Positions 1 to 10,024 are shown, numbered from the stretch's first letter. The stretch is 64,000 nt of DNA from an uncultured Robinsoniella sp. (GCA_900540475.1 UQGG01000031.1:23221-87220), one strand, 5' to 3'. Made by a program: numbers and translations. The notes: a model not told the origin generated them from the sequence alone.

Positions 1-3000
1 AACGTTTTGGCAGGAACGGTTATTACAGACAATATTTTGGATGGCCAATCAAAATCAATCATGAAAATTGTTGAAAAAAATGGCAGCCGCTGGTTGGAAG
101 TAACAGCACCTGAAGACACTGAAGGGAACCTGGGCTATCCGATTACTCCAAGCTGGGATGCGCCAACCGTTTATAAGAGTTACACATTAGAAAGTGATTT
201 TATCATGCAGGATATGAATGCGGACTATTATCTAAAGTTGATACCGGGGAATTGGGGCGGTATCAGACCGGATGTTTTCTGTATATCTAAAGATGGCAAT
301 ATCTATGCCCGTTCTTCCAGTGATGGTACGGATAAAATGGCTGCGAGAACAACCTGGCAGGTGGACGAGCCTTTTAAGCTGAAGATGGTGCTACATATTG
401 ATACCAAGAGTTATGACTTGTACCATACGGTAGGAGACACAACAACTCAGTTGGTAAATAGTGAACCTTTGCTTGATACTTCTTATACAACTGGACTGGC
501 AGCGATGATGCTTTATCAAAAAGCAGGAGTGCATGGAGAATCCAGTATATTAACTGACAATGTTAAATTATCAGTTTCTGATACAGATGGAACTGTACCG
601 GTGGTAAATCCCAATCCCGGAGCTTTGATGGGAGATTCTTCGGGTGTTATCGGAGATCCCATTAACTATTATGTTGATCCGGTCAGCGGACTGGACAGCA
701 ATACCGGAAAGGCTCCCGATAATGCTTTTAAGACCGTGCAGAAAGTCGCCGATCTGACGGCTCCTGGTGACACCGTTTATCTTATGGATGGTGAACATAA
801 AGCAGATTTGGGGAAAGATGTGCTGAATATTAAAAAATCCGGTGCCTTTAATCAAGAGACTAATGAACCGATATATATTACCTATACGGCATACGAAGGT
901 CACCATCCGGTGCTTACTTCCGAACAGGGTTGGAATATTATCAATATTGAAGCCAGCTATATCATCATTGATGGGATTGAAGTAGCGGGAAATAATCAGA
1001 ATCTTACCCTTGCTGACGGTGAAGCAGGGTACGATTATTGGGAAACGACCACGGATAGCGGTGGAACGGTAGACTATTCCAATCCCATAATTACCAGGGT
1101 AAACACCAATGGAATCGCCATTACCGGAAGAGAACTTCGTAAAGCGGGGATGTCTATTCCTCATAATGTCATTATTAGAAATTGTGAAATTCACGATTGC
1201 CCGGCGGGCGGCATTGCAACGATGGAAACAGATTTGATTACGATAGAAAATAATCATGTATACAACAATGCATGGTACATGATGTATGCCGGAAGCGGTA
1301 TTAGTTTGTTAAATTCCATGGACTATAGCTCCGATACTCAAAACTATAAGAATATTATTAGAGGAAATATCGTCCATGATAATGAAACAAAAGTAAAATG
1401 GGAAGCGCTGAGAAGATATTCCGATGGAAATGGCATTATTATTGACTTAAATAAGAACACTGATTTGCCAGGTGTCAACCCATATGAGGGCAAAACACTG
1501 GTTTCAGATAATGTCAGTTATAACAACGGAGGGTCGGGAATTCATGCCTTTAACAGCCGCTTTGTTGATATAATAAATAACACGGCTTATAACAATAACC
1601 AAAGTCCGCATTTGACCTATCCGCAGCTTTTTGCCAATACCTGTGATTATGTTAATCTGTTCAATAACATTGTTTATTCCAGAGAGCTGCGTCCGGGAGA
1701 AGAAGCAAAAGACTATATGATGACCAATAATGGCGCTAGTAACTATGTTATTTATGCCAATAATATCTACTATGGAGGTGGTGAACCAGTCATTATGGGA
1801 CCTGGCGATGTGGTGGCAGATCCTGAGTTTCTATCATTGGATCCAAACGATCCTGGTTTCTTAAAAGTATCAGCAGATTCCCCAGCAATTGATCAGGGAA
1901 CGAAAACGCTTGCATCGCAAAATGATATTACCGGTGCGTCACGTCCCCAGGGGGCAGGATATGATATAGGTGCCTATGAAACATCATTTACCAGTGCCAA
2001 TCCTCTGATAAACAATGAAATAGATATTGAAGCAATCTATGAATCCATGGTATTTAAACCAAAGACAGCCGAAGCAGTAAAGGGAACGCCGGTTATTGAT
2101 GGAGTTATTGATGAGATATGGGCGGCAACATCAGTTCTGAACGTGAATCAGTATATGGGCGGTCTGGGTACGACCGTAACTTCAGGAGCGACAGCGGAGA
2201 CAAGGGTTTTATGGGATGAGGATAACAATCTTTATGTACTGTTTGATGTAAAAGATCCGGTATTAAGTAAAAAGGCTGCAGAGCTGCACGAACAGGATTC
2301 CATCGAAATGTTCCTTGACGAAAATAATGGAAAGACATTGTCCCATGAGGAAGATGACCGTCAGTATCGGGTCAATTACATGAATGAAAAAAGTGTGGGT
2401 CAGAAAGGAAACACCGATGAGTTTACCAGTGCCGCCACAATTAAGGCAGATGGATCGGGATATATTGTAGAAATTAAAGTTCCGTTTAAAACAATTTTAG
2501 CTTCCCCGGGAATGCAAATTGGGTTTGATGCACAGGTAAATGATGATTGTGATGGCGGCGGGAAAAGAACCAGCACAGCGACCTGGTGTGATCCGGAAGG
2601 CAATGGTTATTCCAGCAATGCAAAATGGGGAGTTATTACCCTGAAAAACAGCATTGAACAGCCCAGTGAAGATGATAAGGCTGTTCAGGCAGTAATTGAT
2701 AAGATTTCGGCAATTGGTGTGGTTGGAACCGAAAGCAAAGCCGCGATCAAAGCAGCCAGAGATGCTTATGATAAATTGACTGAGCCACAGAAGCAGAAGG
2801 TGGGTGATAATTATAATGTTCTTATAAAGGCAGAGGCTGATTATGCGAAAGCTATAAAAGATCAGGAAGAGAGGAACCGGGCGGAAGCGGACAGGAAAGC
2901 CATTCAGAATGTCATCAGCCAGATCGATGCCATTGGCAAAGTGAGTTTAACGGCTGATTCCAAAGCTAAGATTGATGCTGCGAGAAAGGCTTACAATGCT

Positions 3001-3531
3001 TTGACAGCAGAGCAGAAGAAGCGAGTAACGAATTATAATAAGCTGGGGAGTGCGGAAAGCAGCTATGCCACGCTTAATAAGAATAAACTGGTGAAGGGTA
3101 AGACTTATACAATAGGAAGCTATCGTTATAAGATAACAAGTCTGCGTGGGAAGACGGTAACGGTCACTGGGGTTACAAGTAAGGCGAAGAAGAAGATAAA
3201 ATCGATTTCTGTTAAGGATACAGTGAAAATGAATGGAACAAAATTTAAGGTTACTGCGATTGGGAATTCGGCATTTAAGAATTGCAGGAATGTGACAAAA
3301 GCTGCAATTGGCAAGAATGTTAAGACAATTGGGAAGAGTGCTTTTTACGGATGCAGGAAGTTGAAGACAGTAACGATTAAGAGCAGTAAGCTTAATACGG
3401 TTGGCAAGAATGCACTGAAGGGAATTCAAGCTAAGGCGAAGATTAAGGTACCGAAGAGTAAGGTAAATAAGTATAAAAACCTAATGAAGGGGAAGGGGCA
3501 GAAGAGTGGTGTCGCAATAGTTAGAAGTTGA
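1..3531 (+). CDS. Surface right-handed beta-helix carbohydrate-active protein, 5' end outside window
   Basis: The frame is open to the left edge (codons AAC GTT TTG GCA), so the start and any signal peptide lie outside the window. About 1,176 residues are visible. In order they are a concanavalin-like N-terminal part (about 1-200), a YYVDPVSGLDSNTG start of a PL9/DUF1565-type right-handed beta-helix (about 220-670) with many Asn-rich turns such as IIRNCEIHDCPAGG, a CBM9-like domain (about 690-890, 'GTPVIDGVIDEIW'), two helical FIVAR-like repeats (about 895-1040, 'YDKLTEPQKQKV' and 'YNALTAEQKKRV'), and a Lys-rich C-terminal region with BspA-type LRR_5 units ('IGNSAFKNC', 'IGKSAFYGC'). This build suits an extracellular polysaccharide lyase or glycan-binding enzyme. 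I see no LPXTG motif. The substrate cannot be named; pectin or a related uronide is plausible. A strong terminator follows. Confidence 0.85.
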   Translation, partial: NVLAGTVITDNILDGQSKSIMKIVEKNGSRWLEVTAPEDTEGNLGYPITPSWDAPTVYKSYTLESDFIMQDMNADYYLKLIPGNWGGIRPDVFCISKDGNIYARSSSDGTDKMAARTTWQVDEPFKLKMVLHIDTKSYDLYHTVGDTTTQLVNSEPLLDTSYTTGLAAMMLYQKAGVHGESSILTDNVKLSVSDTDGTVPVVNPNPGALMGDSSGVIGDPINYYVDPVSGLDSNTGKAPDNAFKTVQKVADLTAPGDTVYLMDGEHKADLGKDVLNIKKSGAFNQETNEPIYITYTAYEGHHPVLTSEQGWNIINIEASYIIIDGIEVAGNNQNLTLADGEAGYDYWETTTDSGGTVDYSNPIITRVNTNGIAITGRELRKAGMSIPHNVIIRNCEIHDCPAGGIATMETDLITIENNHVYNNAWYMMYAGSGISLLNSMDYSSDTQNYKNIIRGNIVHDNETKVKWEALRRYSDGNGIIIDLNKNTDLPGVNPYEGKTLVSDNVSYNNGGSGIHAFNSRFVDIINNTAYNNNQSPHLTYPQLFANTCDYVNLFNNIVYSRELRPGEEAKDYMMTNNGASNYVIYANNIYYGGGEPVIMGPGDVVADPEFLSLDPNDPGFLKVSADSPAIDQGTKTLASQNDITGASRPQGAGYDIGAYETSFTSANPLINNEIDIEAIYESMVFKPKTAEAVKGTPVIDGVIDEIWAATSVLNVNQYMGGLGTTVTSGATAETRVLWDEDNNLYVLFDVKDPVLSKKAAELHEQDSIEMFLDENNGKTLSHEEDDRQYRVNYMNEKSVGQKGNTDEFTSAATIKADGSGYIVEIKVPFKTILASPGMQIGFDAQVNDDCDGGGKRTSTATWCDPEGNGYSSNAKWGVITLKNSIEQPSEDDKAVQAVIDKISAIGVVGTESKAAIKAARDAYDKLTEPQKQKVGDNYNVLIKAEADYAKAIKDQEERNRAEADRKAIQNVISQIDAIGKVSLTADSKAKIDAARKAYNALTAEQKKRVTNYNKLGSAESSYATLNKNKLVKGKTYTIGSYRYKITSLRGKTVTVTGVTSKAKKKIKSISVKDTVKMNGTKFKVTAIGNSAFKNCRNVTKAAIGKNVKTIGKSAFYGCRKLKTVTIKSSKLNTVGKNALKGIQAKAKIKVPKSKVNKYKNLMKGKGQKSGVAIVRS

Positions 3532-3610
3532 ATTTGAGAGAGGGCGGCTGCCCGAAAGGATTTGTGCGGCGGGAGCCTGTCAGGAAAACTATTTAAATTT
3601 TAGTATTATA

Positions 3611-3644
3611 AAAAGCGAGGGCTGTTTTTATGCCCTCGCTTTTT
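3611..3644 (+). terminator. Intrinsic terminator after the beta-helix gene
   Basis: Perfect 12-bp stem (AAAAGCGAGGGC / GCCCTCGCTTTT) with a short T-rich loop and a T run on the plus strand. The A run on the other side could let it work in both directions. Confidence 0.9.
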
Positions 3645-3796
3645 ACGTTATAGGTCGTGAATCTGTTAAACTGGCAAAGCGTGCACAAATTAATCACACG
3701 CTATGCGGGTTCACTATGATAGTTATACCAGTGAAATATAAGGATTCAGTCCGCCTGGCATATCCGGATTATGGTCTCTCTCAATCGCCTTGTAAA

Positions 3797-3813
3797 ATGC
3801 CAGCATCTGGCAT
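3797..3813 (-). terminator. Probable terminator of the YesM/YesN operon
   Basis: On the minus strand, 18 bases after the yesN-like stop codon, ATGCCAG-ATG-CTGGCAT forms a 7-bp hairpin followed by TTTTA. It is short. The rest of 3645-3796 holds no gene that I can support. Confidence 0.55.
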
Positions 3814-3830
3814 ATATTTATTGTTTCACT

Positions 3831-5321
3831 TCATTCTGTATCCCGGTTAAAATATTCAGTAGGACTCATCCCTGTGTAAGAATGAAAGATCCTGCTGAAA
3901 TAAAATTGATTGTTGTATCCCACCATTGAAGCGACATCCTTGATCAGCAATTCACGATTACCGGACATAATCACTTTTGCTTTTTCCATCCGCCGTTCTG
4001 TTATATATTGATTAAAGGACTCATCCATGTATTTTCTAAATATCTTGCTGAAATAAGGCTGGGAAACACCGAATGTGCTGCATACGCTGGTGAGTGAAAC
4101 TTCCTCCCCTATATGGCAGTCCACGTAATTCCTCAAGGATTCCAGGAATTCAGGGGCGTCCACTTTTTCTATGGTCTGTACCTGCTGACTTTGCCAAAGC
4201 AGATCAATGAATCCATTTTGCACATCTTCCAGCTGATTGGCATCGGCTAATATTTCTTCCAGAATATCTTCTGTCTCAAGCAGCCTTCCTGCTATATTTT
4301 CCAAATTGTATTTCTGGGACAGGTATAAGATTTGTTTTAACATATAGGAGATATAGACCTGGGCTCTTTCTTCAGCAGACCATTGTCTGAATAGTGTTTT
4401 GATTTCATTTTTTATTTTACCATACTCCATATTATGAAATATATATTCCATTTTTTCCAGTATCTTATAGGCTTCTTTTTGGCTGACTTCCCCGCATTTA
4501 CCGTTGTCTTCTGACGCGCTTAAGACCTGTGTCTTTCCGATTATAATTTTTTTATCCAGCAGCTTATATAGTTTTTTCATTGTTTCCGGGATATCCGGGA
4601 TCCGCACCGGACTGGACATATACACAAAGGTAAAATATACATCTATTTTTTTGTACTGTTTCATTATTTTCCGGTTAAACATGGTGATGTCACTGTTTCC
4701 GATCACTTCAAATGGAATTAAATATAAACCTTCATTAAAATCTCTGCCATATACGGCAATCGTTTCGTCTTTTTCTGAATAAATTTCCAATTCTCCGGTT
4801 CGTTCAAACCTGCCCGGCATGCCTTTGACACGAATAATGGAGAGAAAATATTTATCATAGGGGAAATAATGTTTTACTTCGACAGGATCCACGGATTTTT
4901 CCATTGCCATTTTTTTCAGCAGCCGGTTTCTGTTTTCATAAAATTGTTTTTCAAGTAGTTTTTCAATTTTATTCATGGTGTAAACAAATTCTGATGGTAC
5001 GATGGGTTTTAGAAGATAATCATTTACCCCATAAGATATTGCTCTTTGTACATACTCGAATTCACTGTAACCGCTGATAATCAGGATCAGGCTTTCAGGA
5101 AGTTTTCTCTTTATTTTGGATACAAATTCTATTCCGTCCATAAGCGGCATATGTACGTCTGTGATAATAAGATCCGGTGCCAGTTCTCTGGCCATGGTTA
5201 CTCCCTCCAGACCGTTTTCAGCGATTCCAATCAGGTTAAAATCCTTACAATATTTATTGATTAATGTTTTTATCGGTTTAATTGCCGGCGGTTCATCCTC
5301 CACAATCAGCACTCTATACAT
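3831..5321 (-). CDS. YesN-type response regulator (REC + AraC HTH)
   Basis: A 496-residue cytoplasmic response regulator. The N-terminal receiver domain (about 1-120) starts MYRVLIVEDEPP and carries the phosphoacceptor Asp55 in TDVHMPLMDG. A linker of about 270 residues follows, and the C-terminal pair of AraC-type helix-turn-helix motifs (about 395-495) includes 'VCSTFGVSQPYFSKIFRKY' and 'VASMVGYNNQFYFSRIF'. The start at 5321 is chosen because GGGGAGGTGG lies just upstream and the REC domain begins there; an upstream in-frame extension would lie inside the kinase gene. It overlaps the kinase stop by 8 bases, so the two are translationally coupled. YesN-type regulators usually activate neighbouring sugar ABC operons, and here the likely target is the transporter set at 8263-11473. 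Confidence 0.93.
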   Translation of the reverse strand: MYRVLIVEDEPPAIKPIKTLINKYCKDFNLIGIAENGLEGVTMARELAPDLIITDVHMPLMDGIEFVSKIKRKLPESLILIISGYSEFEYVQRAISYGVNDYLLKPIVPSEFVYTMNKIEKLLEKQFYENRNRLLKKMAMEKSVDPVEVKHYFPYDKYFLSIIRVKGMPGRFERTGELEIYSEKDETIAVYGRDFNEGLYLIPFEVIGNSDITMFNRKIMKQYKKIDVYFTFVYMSSPVRIPDIPETMKKLYKLLDKKIIIGKTQVLSASEDNGKCGEVSQKEAYKILEKMEYIFHNMEYGKIKNEIKTLFRQWSAEERAQVYISYMLKQILYLSQKYNLENIAGRLLETEDILEEILADANQLEDVQNGFIDLLWQSQQVQTIEKVDAPEFLESLRNYVDCHIGEEVSLTSVCSTFGVSQPYFSKIFRKYMDESFNQYITERRMEKAKVIMSGNRELLIKDVASMVGYNNQFYFSRIFHSYTGMSPTEYFNRDTE

Positions 5322-7047
5322 CTTCTTCCACCTCCCCATACAGAAAAGGGATCTCGAACCATACCTCTGCACCATCGGGACTGTTGCCAAAATAAAATTC
5401 CAGATCGGCTTGATATTTGAGCAGAAGCCTGGCATATGTATTAACCAATCCCATGCCGCCTATTTTCATCGTAATATTTTCACGTGAGTGAATCAATTGT
5501 TCCTTGGTGCGGCTAAATTTTTCTTTCAACTCCGACAGGCAGTCTTCTGTGAAACCCTGTCCGTTATCGCGGACGCTGATTTGAATTATTCCACCCTTTC
5601 GAACACCGCAGATCTGAATCAGCATATTTTCTGTTTTATTCTGGAAACCATGGTTCATGCAGTTTTCTACAATCTGTTGAAGCACAATTTTGGGAATTCT
5701 CTGTTCCCGGACATCTGCTTCTACGTCTATAGTAAAATTAAGTTTGTAATCATAGCGGCATTTTAAAAGGAAAAGATATTGCTCCACATATTGAATTTCA
5801 CTGGATATCGTAGCGTATTTACAGTCTGTATCCGCGGAGTACCTCAGCATGGCAGCCAGTTTTCCACAGATAATACAGATACTCTCATCCCCGCTCTCAA
5901 TCCCCTTTCCTGAGATTACATTTAGAACATTATAGATAAAGTGGGGATTTACCTGTGCCTGCAAAAAATTAAATTGGGCTTCCATCTGTAATACTGCCAG
6001 GCGCCGCTCCTGAATCATCGCTTTTTTTAGGCGAACCATAGAATTTTGATAGGATTCGCTCAAAGCGGTTATTTCATCGTCTGATACCTCCAGGCTGGCG
6101 GATTGTCCCATATTTTCTATCTCTGTAGTTTCAATTATCTTTTTTAATTTATTCAGGGGCTTTGTAAGGTAATTGGATATGATACAGATAAAGGACAGCA
6201 GCAGCAAATAAACGGTTACCATAATAAGTACGCACATTTTTAAGATATAGGAGCTTTCTTCCATGACAGATTTTTTATTTTCCCGTACAATCACCCGTAT
6301 GCCATATGCCTCCTGGCGTGCCTCCCCACATAAATAGTCCTCTGAGAATAAAGCTGCCGGGTCAACTGTGCCTGACGTGGAAAACAGCAGCTCCGTTTCA
6401 TTGCTGAGAACAATCACTTCACCATTTGGATTTGCGATTTTCAATAGTTCCTTAAGCTTATCTGAGTCAAACTGTATCTCTATGTAGCCTGTATTTTTTC
6501 CAAGCACCTTTTTTATGATGGAAAACACTTCAATTTTATTTTTATATCCCCAGATGTCCTTATGGGTATTTACCAGTACCGGCTTCCCCTGCATCTTATC
6601 CACTGTTTGCAGCCAGGGCATAGAATGGAAATCCACATTTTTGTCAATAGCCTCATTGATTCTGGATTTCATGGCGATGATTTCTCCATTTTCGTTAAAA
6701 TAAAGAACCCTGTAAAAGCTGTTCATTGTGCTGTCAATGATCATACTGTTTTGAATGGTATTTCGGGCGATATCCAGATATTCACCCCGCATACCCTCGG
6801 GGTCTCCTAAGATTACGATAGATCTTAGAACCTCCGGATCAGACAGCATAAACCGGATTCGGTATTCCATTTTTTCAGTCAAAGCATTAAACTGGTTCTG
6901 AACCTGTTCTGCCATCAGTTCCAGATTATTGGTTTTATCCTGAGTATACTGTCTGGTGCTGTATTGATAAAAGTATATTCCAAGCCCGGAGACCACCAAA
7001 AAGAAAAAGGCGGCATAAAGCAGTACCAATTTTGTTCGAAATCGCAT
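5314..7047 (-). CDS. YesM-type sensor histidine kinase
   Basis: A 577-residue membrane kinase of the LytS/YesM class. It has one TM helix at about 8-28, an extracellular sensor domain (about 30-265, dCache-like by size and position), a second TM at about 268-290, HAMP, then a His_kinase domain with the phospho-acceptor His369 in QAQVNPHFIYNVLN. The ATP-binding part follows, with N-box IVENCMNHGF (Asn462) and G-box DNGQGF / KIGGMGLVN. The start ATG at 7047 has an AGGGGG ribosome site. The gene follows the URO-D gene after a 120-bp gap and overlaps the regulator gene downstream. It probably senses a sugar or binding protein outside the cell and phosphorylates the 3831-5321 regulator. Both catalytic sites look intact. 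Confidence 0.93.
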   Translation of the reverse strand: MRFRTKLVLLYAAFFFLVVSGLGIYFYQYSTRQYTQDKTNNLELMAEQVQNQFNALTEKMEYRIRFMLSDPEVLRSIVILGDPEGMRGEYLDIARNTIQNSMIIDSTMNSFYRVLYFNENGEIIAMKSRINEAIDKNVDFHSMPWLQTVDKMQGKPVLVNTHKDIWGYKNKIEVFSIIKKVLGKNTGYIEIQFDSDKLKELLKIANPNGEVIVLSNETELLFSTSGTVDPAALFSEDYLCGEARQEAYGIRVIVRENKKSVMEESSYILKMCVLIMVTVYLLLLSFICIISNYLTKPLNKLKKIIETTEIENMGQSASLEVSDDEITALSESYQNSMVRLKKAMIQERRLAVLQMEAQFNFLQAQVNPHFIYNVLNVISGKGIESGDESICIICGKLAAMLRYSADTDCKYATISSEIQYVEQYLFLLKCRYDYKLNFTIDVEADVREQRIPKIVLQQIVENCMNHGFQNKTENMLIQICGVRKGGIIQISVRDNGQGFTEDCLSELKEKFSRTKEQLIHSRENITMKIGGMGLVNTYARLLLKYQADLEFYFGNSPDGAEVWFEIPFLYGEVEEDV

Positions 7048-7167
7048 GGTTTCCCCCTGACGCCAGAACTTTTTCCCGCATGTTCCTCTTTATCTGGCAT
7101 ATATTCCCGTAGAAAGCTGGTTTGTGTATAAAATATCTAAATTAATCATAACATTCTGTAAATAAAA

Positions 7168-8241
7168 TTAATAGTAAGATTTTTTGGCATTTTCAATAAA
7201 AGCTATGATATTTTCCCACGGAACTTCCGGCTCTAATATATGGGACGGAGCAATCAACAGTCCGCCGTTTTTTCCCAGGATACGTTGAACCTCACGCACT
7301 TTATCCCCCACATCATCCGGTGAGCCAAAGGGCATGGTAGTCTGGGTGCCGATGCCGCCCCAAAAAGATAATTTATCCCCATATAAATACGCTATTTTTT
7401 CCAGGTCATTGCATTCTGGCTGTACCGGATTCAGGATATCAATACCTTCAGCAAGGAAATAAGGGATCATGGTCTCTATTTTTCCACAGCTGTGCAAAAA
7501 GTAAAGCACTTTAGGATTCATTTTCTTCCCGGCATCCACAATTCTTTTCATTCGGGATTGAAAAAACTCTTTGTACAGGCAGGGGCTTATCATAGGTGCC
7601 AATTGTGTTGCAACATCATCTCCCAGACGGATAATATCAACTCCTGCCCAGGCATATTTTTGTGCCTGTTTTATGCGCAGATGGGTAATCTGTTCGCAGA
7701 GTTCGTGTATTAGCTCGGGCTGTTCGTATAAGTCAACTAAAAGTTGTTCCAGTCCCCGCAACATCCACGCAGTCTCAAATATGGTGGAATACATATCACC
7801 TGCAACTGCATACCCTCTGATATGATAGGCTGTTACCTGGTCTTTCAGTTCGGCGTATCGGTAATCAGCATCCAGGTCTGGCCATGGATATGCCCTTATG
7901 TCTTCTACAGTGCGTGCTTTAGCCAGAGGATGAAAGCGAAATTCCAGGAAATGATCCTGGCTTCCCCGGATTCCTCCGGCACCAAACTCGTCAAATACTA
8001 CATCGTCTGGCAGCACTTCGTCAAAATATATGCTGACATTCCTGATTTTGCGGCTGGGAGCAGGTCCTACCGCTCTCACATCAAAATCAAAATATTCTTC
8101 CGGGGGGAGGTCTGTCCCCGTTATTTTGCGGTATTTCTCCATAACAGCGGGAGTGAAAGCACCCCAGCTGATCTCAAATGGCATACGGTCAGGAATACCT
8201 TCCCTGCGCATTGCCAGTAGAACTCTTTCTCTTGGCTGCAT
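7168..8241 (-). CDS. Uroporphyrinogen decarboxylase (URO-D) superfamily protein, MtaA-like
   Basis: A 357-residue TIM-barrel protein of the URO-D superfamily. It starts MQPRERVLLAMRREGIPDRMP, a typical family opening, and has FLHSCGK (His250-Ser-Cys252), the first two zinc ligands expected in methyltransferase-type members such as MtaA/MtbA. Where those enzymes have a distal Cys in a GC-type motif this protein reads IAPSHILEP; Cys277 (NPVQPECND) could be an alternative ligand. The haem enzyme is unlikely, because no haem genes are near and the gene sits in a sugar ABC operon, 21 bases after a permease, with RBS GAGAGGAG. No corrinoid protein is adjacent. The substrate is unknown; a methyl-transfer or decarboxylation step on an imported compound is an inference. 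Confidence 0.85.
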   Translation of the reverse strand: MQPRERVLLAMRREGIPDRMPFEISWGAFTPAVMEKYRKITGTDLPPEEYFDFDVRAVGPAPSRKIRNVSIYFDEVLPDDVVFDEFGAGGIRGSQDHFLEFRFHPLAKARTVEDIRAYPWPDLDADYRYAELKDQVTAYHIRGYAVAGDMYSTIFETAWMLRGLEQLLVDLYEQPELIHELCEQITHLRIKQAQKYAWAGVDIIRLGDDVATQLAPMISPCLYKEFFQSRMKRIVDAGKKMNPKVLYFLHSCGKIETMIPYFLAEGIDILNPVQPECNDLEKIAYLYGDKLSFWGGIGTQTTMPFGSPDDVGDKVREVQRILGKNGGLLIAPSHILEPEVPWENIIAFIENAKKSYY

Positions 8242-8262
8242 AGAATTCTCCTCTCTGATAGG

Positions 8263-9093
8263 CTATCCCTTAACAGAACCGGCTGCCATGCCAGCAATTA
8301 TTTTTTTATTAAAGAAAATAAATAATATGAGCATGGGAATCGTAATGACAACTACATCTGCAAAAAGCAGATTATAGGAATTGGAAAACTGGCCCATAAA
8401 ATTATAAATAGTCAGCTGGACAGTTGCATTTTCCGTACCTGGAAAAAAATACAGGGGATTTACAAAATCATTATATACTGTGATAAAATTCAGTATAAAG
8501 GCGGTAGCGGATACAGGCTTTAGCATTGGAAATATAATGGAAGTATATATTTTCAGGGGATTACAGCCATCCATTAAAGCAGCCTCCTCCAGTTCTCTTG
8601 GTATAGAAGACATGTAGCTCCGATAAAGCATAATGGAAAAGGGAAGCTGCAGTGCACTTTCTATCATGACCATACTAAAAAAGGTTTTATAGATATGCAG
8701 ACTTTTTAACAGCCAGATCGTAGGCATAATGGCAGGCGGAATCATCAGTCCAGTCAGAAAAATAATGCTGATTGTACCTGAAATTTTACCGGATCTTCTC
8801 TGCAGAACATAGGCGGCAGCAGATGCCGTTAATATAACTGCGGTCACGGAGAGCAGAGCAATGAGAATACTGTTTTTAAAAGCAGTGAGCAGTATATAAT
8901 TATTTGCCTTTATTACCTCGATATAATTTTCAAAATGCCATACTGCCGGAAGGTCTAACTTCAACAGGTTGGCTTCTTTCCTGTCCTTAACGGAATTAAA
9001 AAAGATTAAAAAGTATGGGACAATAAAAATAAGTGTAGCTGATATTACGGCGATGGCCTCACCAGCCAGGCTTTTTAACTTAAATTTTTTCAT
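8263..9093 (-). CDS. Carbohydrate ABC transporter permease, MsmG-like
   Basis: A 276-residue inner-membrane permease of the CUT1 sugar family with about six TM helices. The cytoplasmic EAA loop reads 'ELEEAALMDGCNPLKIYTSIIFPML' (shown in part: EEAALMDGC), the docking site for the ATPase. The C-terminus FNKKIIAGMAAGSVKG is the usual end of this family. The start ATG at 9093 directly follows the upstream permease stop and has AAGGAGG. It pairs with the 9094-9951 permease. No ATPase gene is present, as is common where one shared MsmK serves several systems. Confidence 0.95.
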   Translation of the reverse strand: MKKFKLKSLAGEAIAVISATLIFIVPYFLIFFNSVKDRKEANLLKLDLPAVWHFENYIEVIKANNYILLTAFKNSILIALLSVTAVILTASAAAYVLQRRSGKISGTISIIFLTGLMIPPAIMPTIWLLKSLHIYKTFFSMVMIESALQLPFSIMLYRSYMSSIPRELEEAALMDGCNPLKIYTSIIFPMLKPVSATAFILNFITVYNDFVNPLYFFPGTENATVQLTIYNFMGQFSNSYNLLFADVVVITIPMLILFIFFNKKIIAGMAAGSVKG

Positions 9094-9951
9094 CTAGAAT
9101 TCCTCCTTCTTCAGCAAATAAGCCCTTAGAGGAAAAACAAATATGACGATCAGCAGGAACAGGATAACATTTCCGGCAGTTGACAGGCCATAGTATCCGG
9201 CGGCATATTGTTTGTAAACAATAGATGCAACCACATCTGTGGCACAACCGGGACCACCTTTCGTCATAGACCATACCAGGTCAAAGGATCTCATTCCGCC
9301 AATCAGGGATAGAATGATTACGGTGTTGAGGGAAGGTCTTACCAGTGGAGTGGTAACAAATCGTATTTTCTGAAAGACGCCCGCACCGTCAATTTCAGCA
9401 GCTTCATAGTAAGCCTTGTCCACTGCCAGAATGCCAGCCAGGAATATGATTACCCCGACGCCGGTTCCTTTCCAGATATCGGTAAGTACAATACTGAAGA
9501 TTGCCGTATCTGCGTTTCCAAGCCAATTGATGGCTGGCAGGTGTAGTGCCTGCAGGACGGTATTAAAAAGACCTTTTGTGGGGTGCATCATTGCTGCGAA
9601 TGTGATTCCTACCGCTATCGTACTGATCAGATTTGGAAAAAAGACTACTGCTCTTAAAAAGTTTTTTGTTCTCAATTTTCCTGACAGCAAGATAGCGATT
9701 CCATAAGCCAGAATGGTTTTAATTCCACTGGTTAAAAATGCGTAGATCAATGTGTTTTTAATCCCGATCCGAAGGGACCTTTCCGTAAAAAACTGTATGA
9801 AATTCTGAAATCCCACAAACTTAAAATCTTTCAGGTTCCAGACTGTCATACTGAAAAATACGGACGTTACCATGGGTATCAGAAAAAAGATACTGAAAAT
9901 GAAGAGAGCGGGCACAGTAAACCAGTATGTATATATTTTTTTATCTTTCAT
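9094..9951 (-). CDS. Sugar ABC transporter permease, MsmF-like
   Basis: A 285-residue membrane protein with six predicted TM helices, starting MKDKKIYTYWFTVPALFIFS. The EAA motif reads YYEAAEIDGAGVFQKI, typical of CUT1 permeases. It is the first permease gene after the binding-protein gene, from which it is separated by 115 bp holding a GC-rich hairpin, and it abuts the second permease. The ribosome site before ATG 9951 is weak (GAGAAAGCGAGAAG), so translation may be set lower than that of the binding protein. Role: the membrane channel of the transporter with 8263-9093. Confidence 0.95.
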   Translation of the reverse strand: MKDKKIYTYWFTVPALFIFSIFFLIPMVTSVFFSMTVWNLKDFKFVGFQNFIQFFTERSLRIGIKNTLIYAFLTSGIKTILAYGIAILLSGKLRTKNFLRAVVFFPNLISTIAVGITFAAMMHPTKGLFNTVLQALHLPAINWLGNADTAIFSIVLTDIWKGTGVGVIIFLAGILAVDKAYYEAAEIDGAGVFQKIRFVTTPLVRPSLNTVIILSLIGGMRSFDLVWSMTKGGPGCATDVVASIVYKQYAAGYYGLSTAGNVILFLLIVIFVFPLRAYLLKKEEF

Positions 9952-9967
9952 AAGCTTCTCGCTTTCT

Positions 9968-10024
9968 CCGGGGGCTGCTCTAGAGCGTGTTTGCTATTGT
10001 GTATATCAGTCTGCAAGCCCCCGG
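9968..10024 (-). other. Intercistronic GC-rich hairpin between binding protein and permease
   Basis: Arms CCGGGGGCT (9968-9976) and AGCCCCCGG (10016-10024) pair over 9 bp. The palindrome GCTCTAGAGC lies next to the first arm. There is no T run, so it is probably a 3' stabiliser of the binding-protein mRNA rather than a terminator; this role is inferred. Confidence 0.55.

Noticed and set aside
571..3429. Long minus-strand open frames inside the beta-helix gene
   Set aside because: They are shadows of the plus-strand gene: no ribosome sites, no family likeness, and the plus frame has clear domains.
7168..8241. HemE (haem synthesis)
   Set aside because: It has the HxC zinc core of methyltransferase-type members, lies in a sugar ABC operon, and no haem genes are near.
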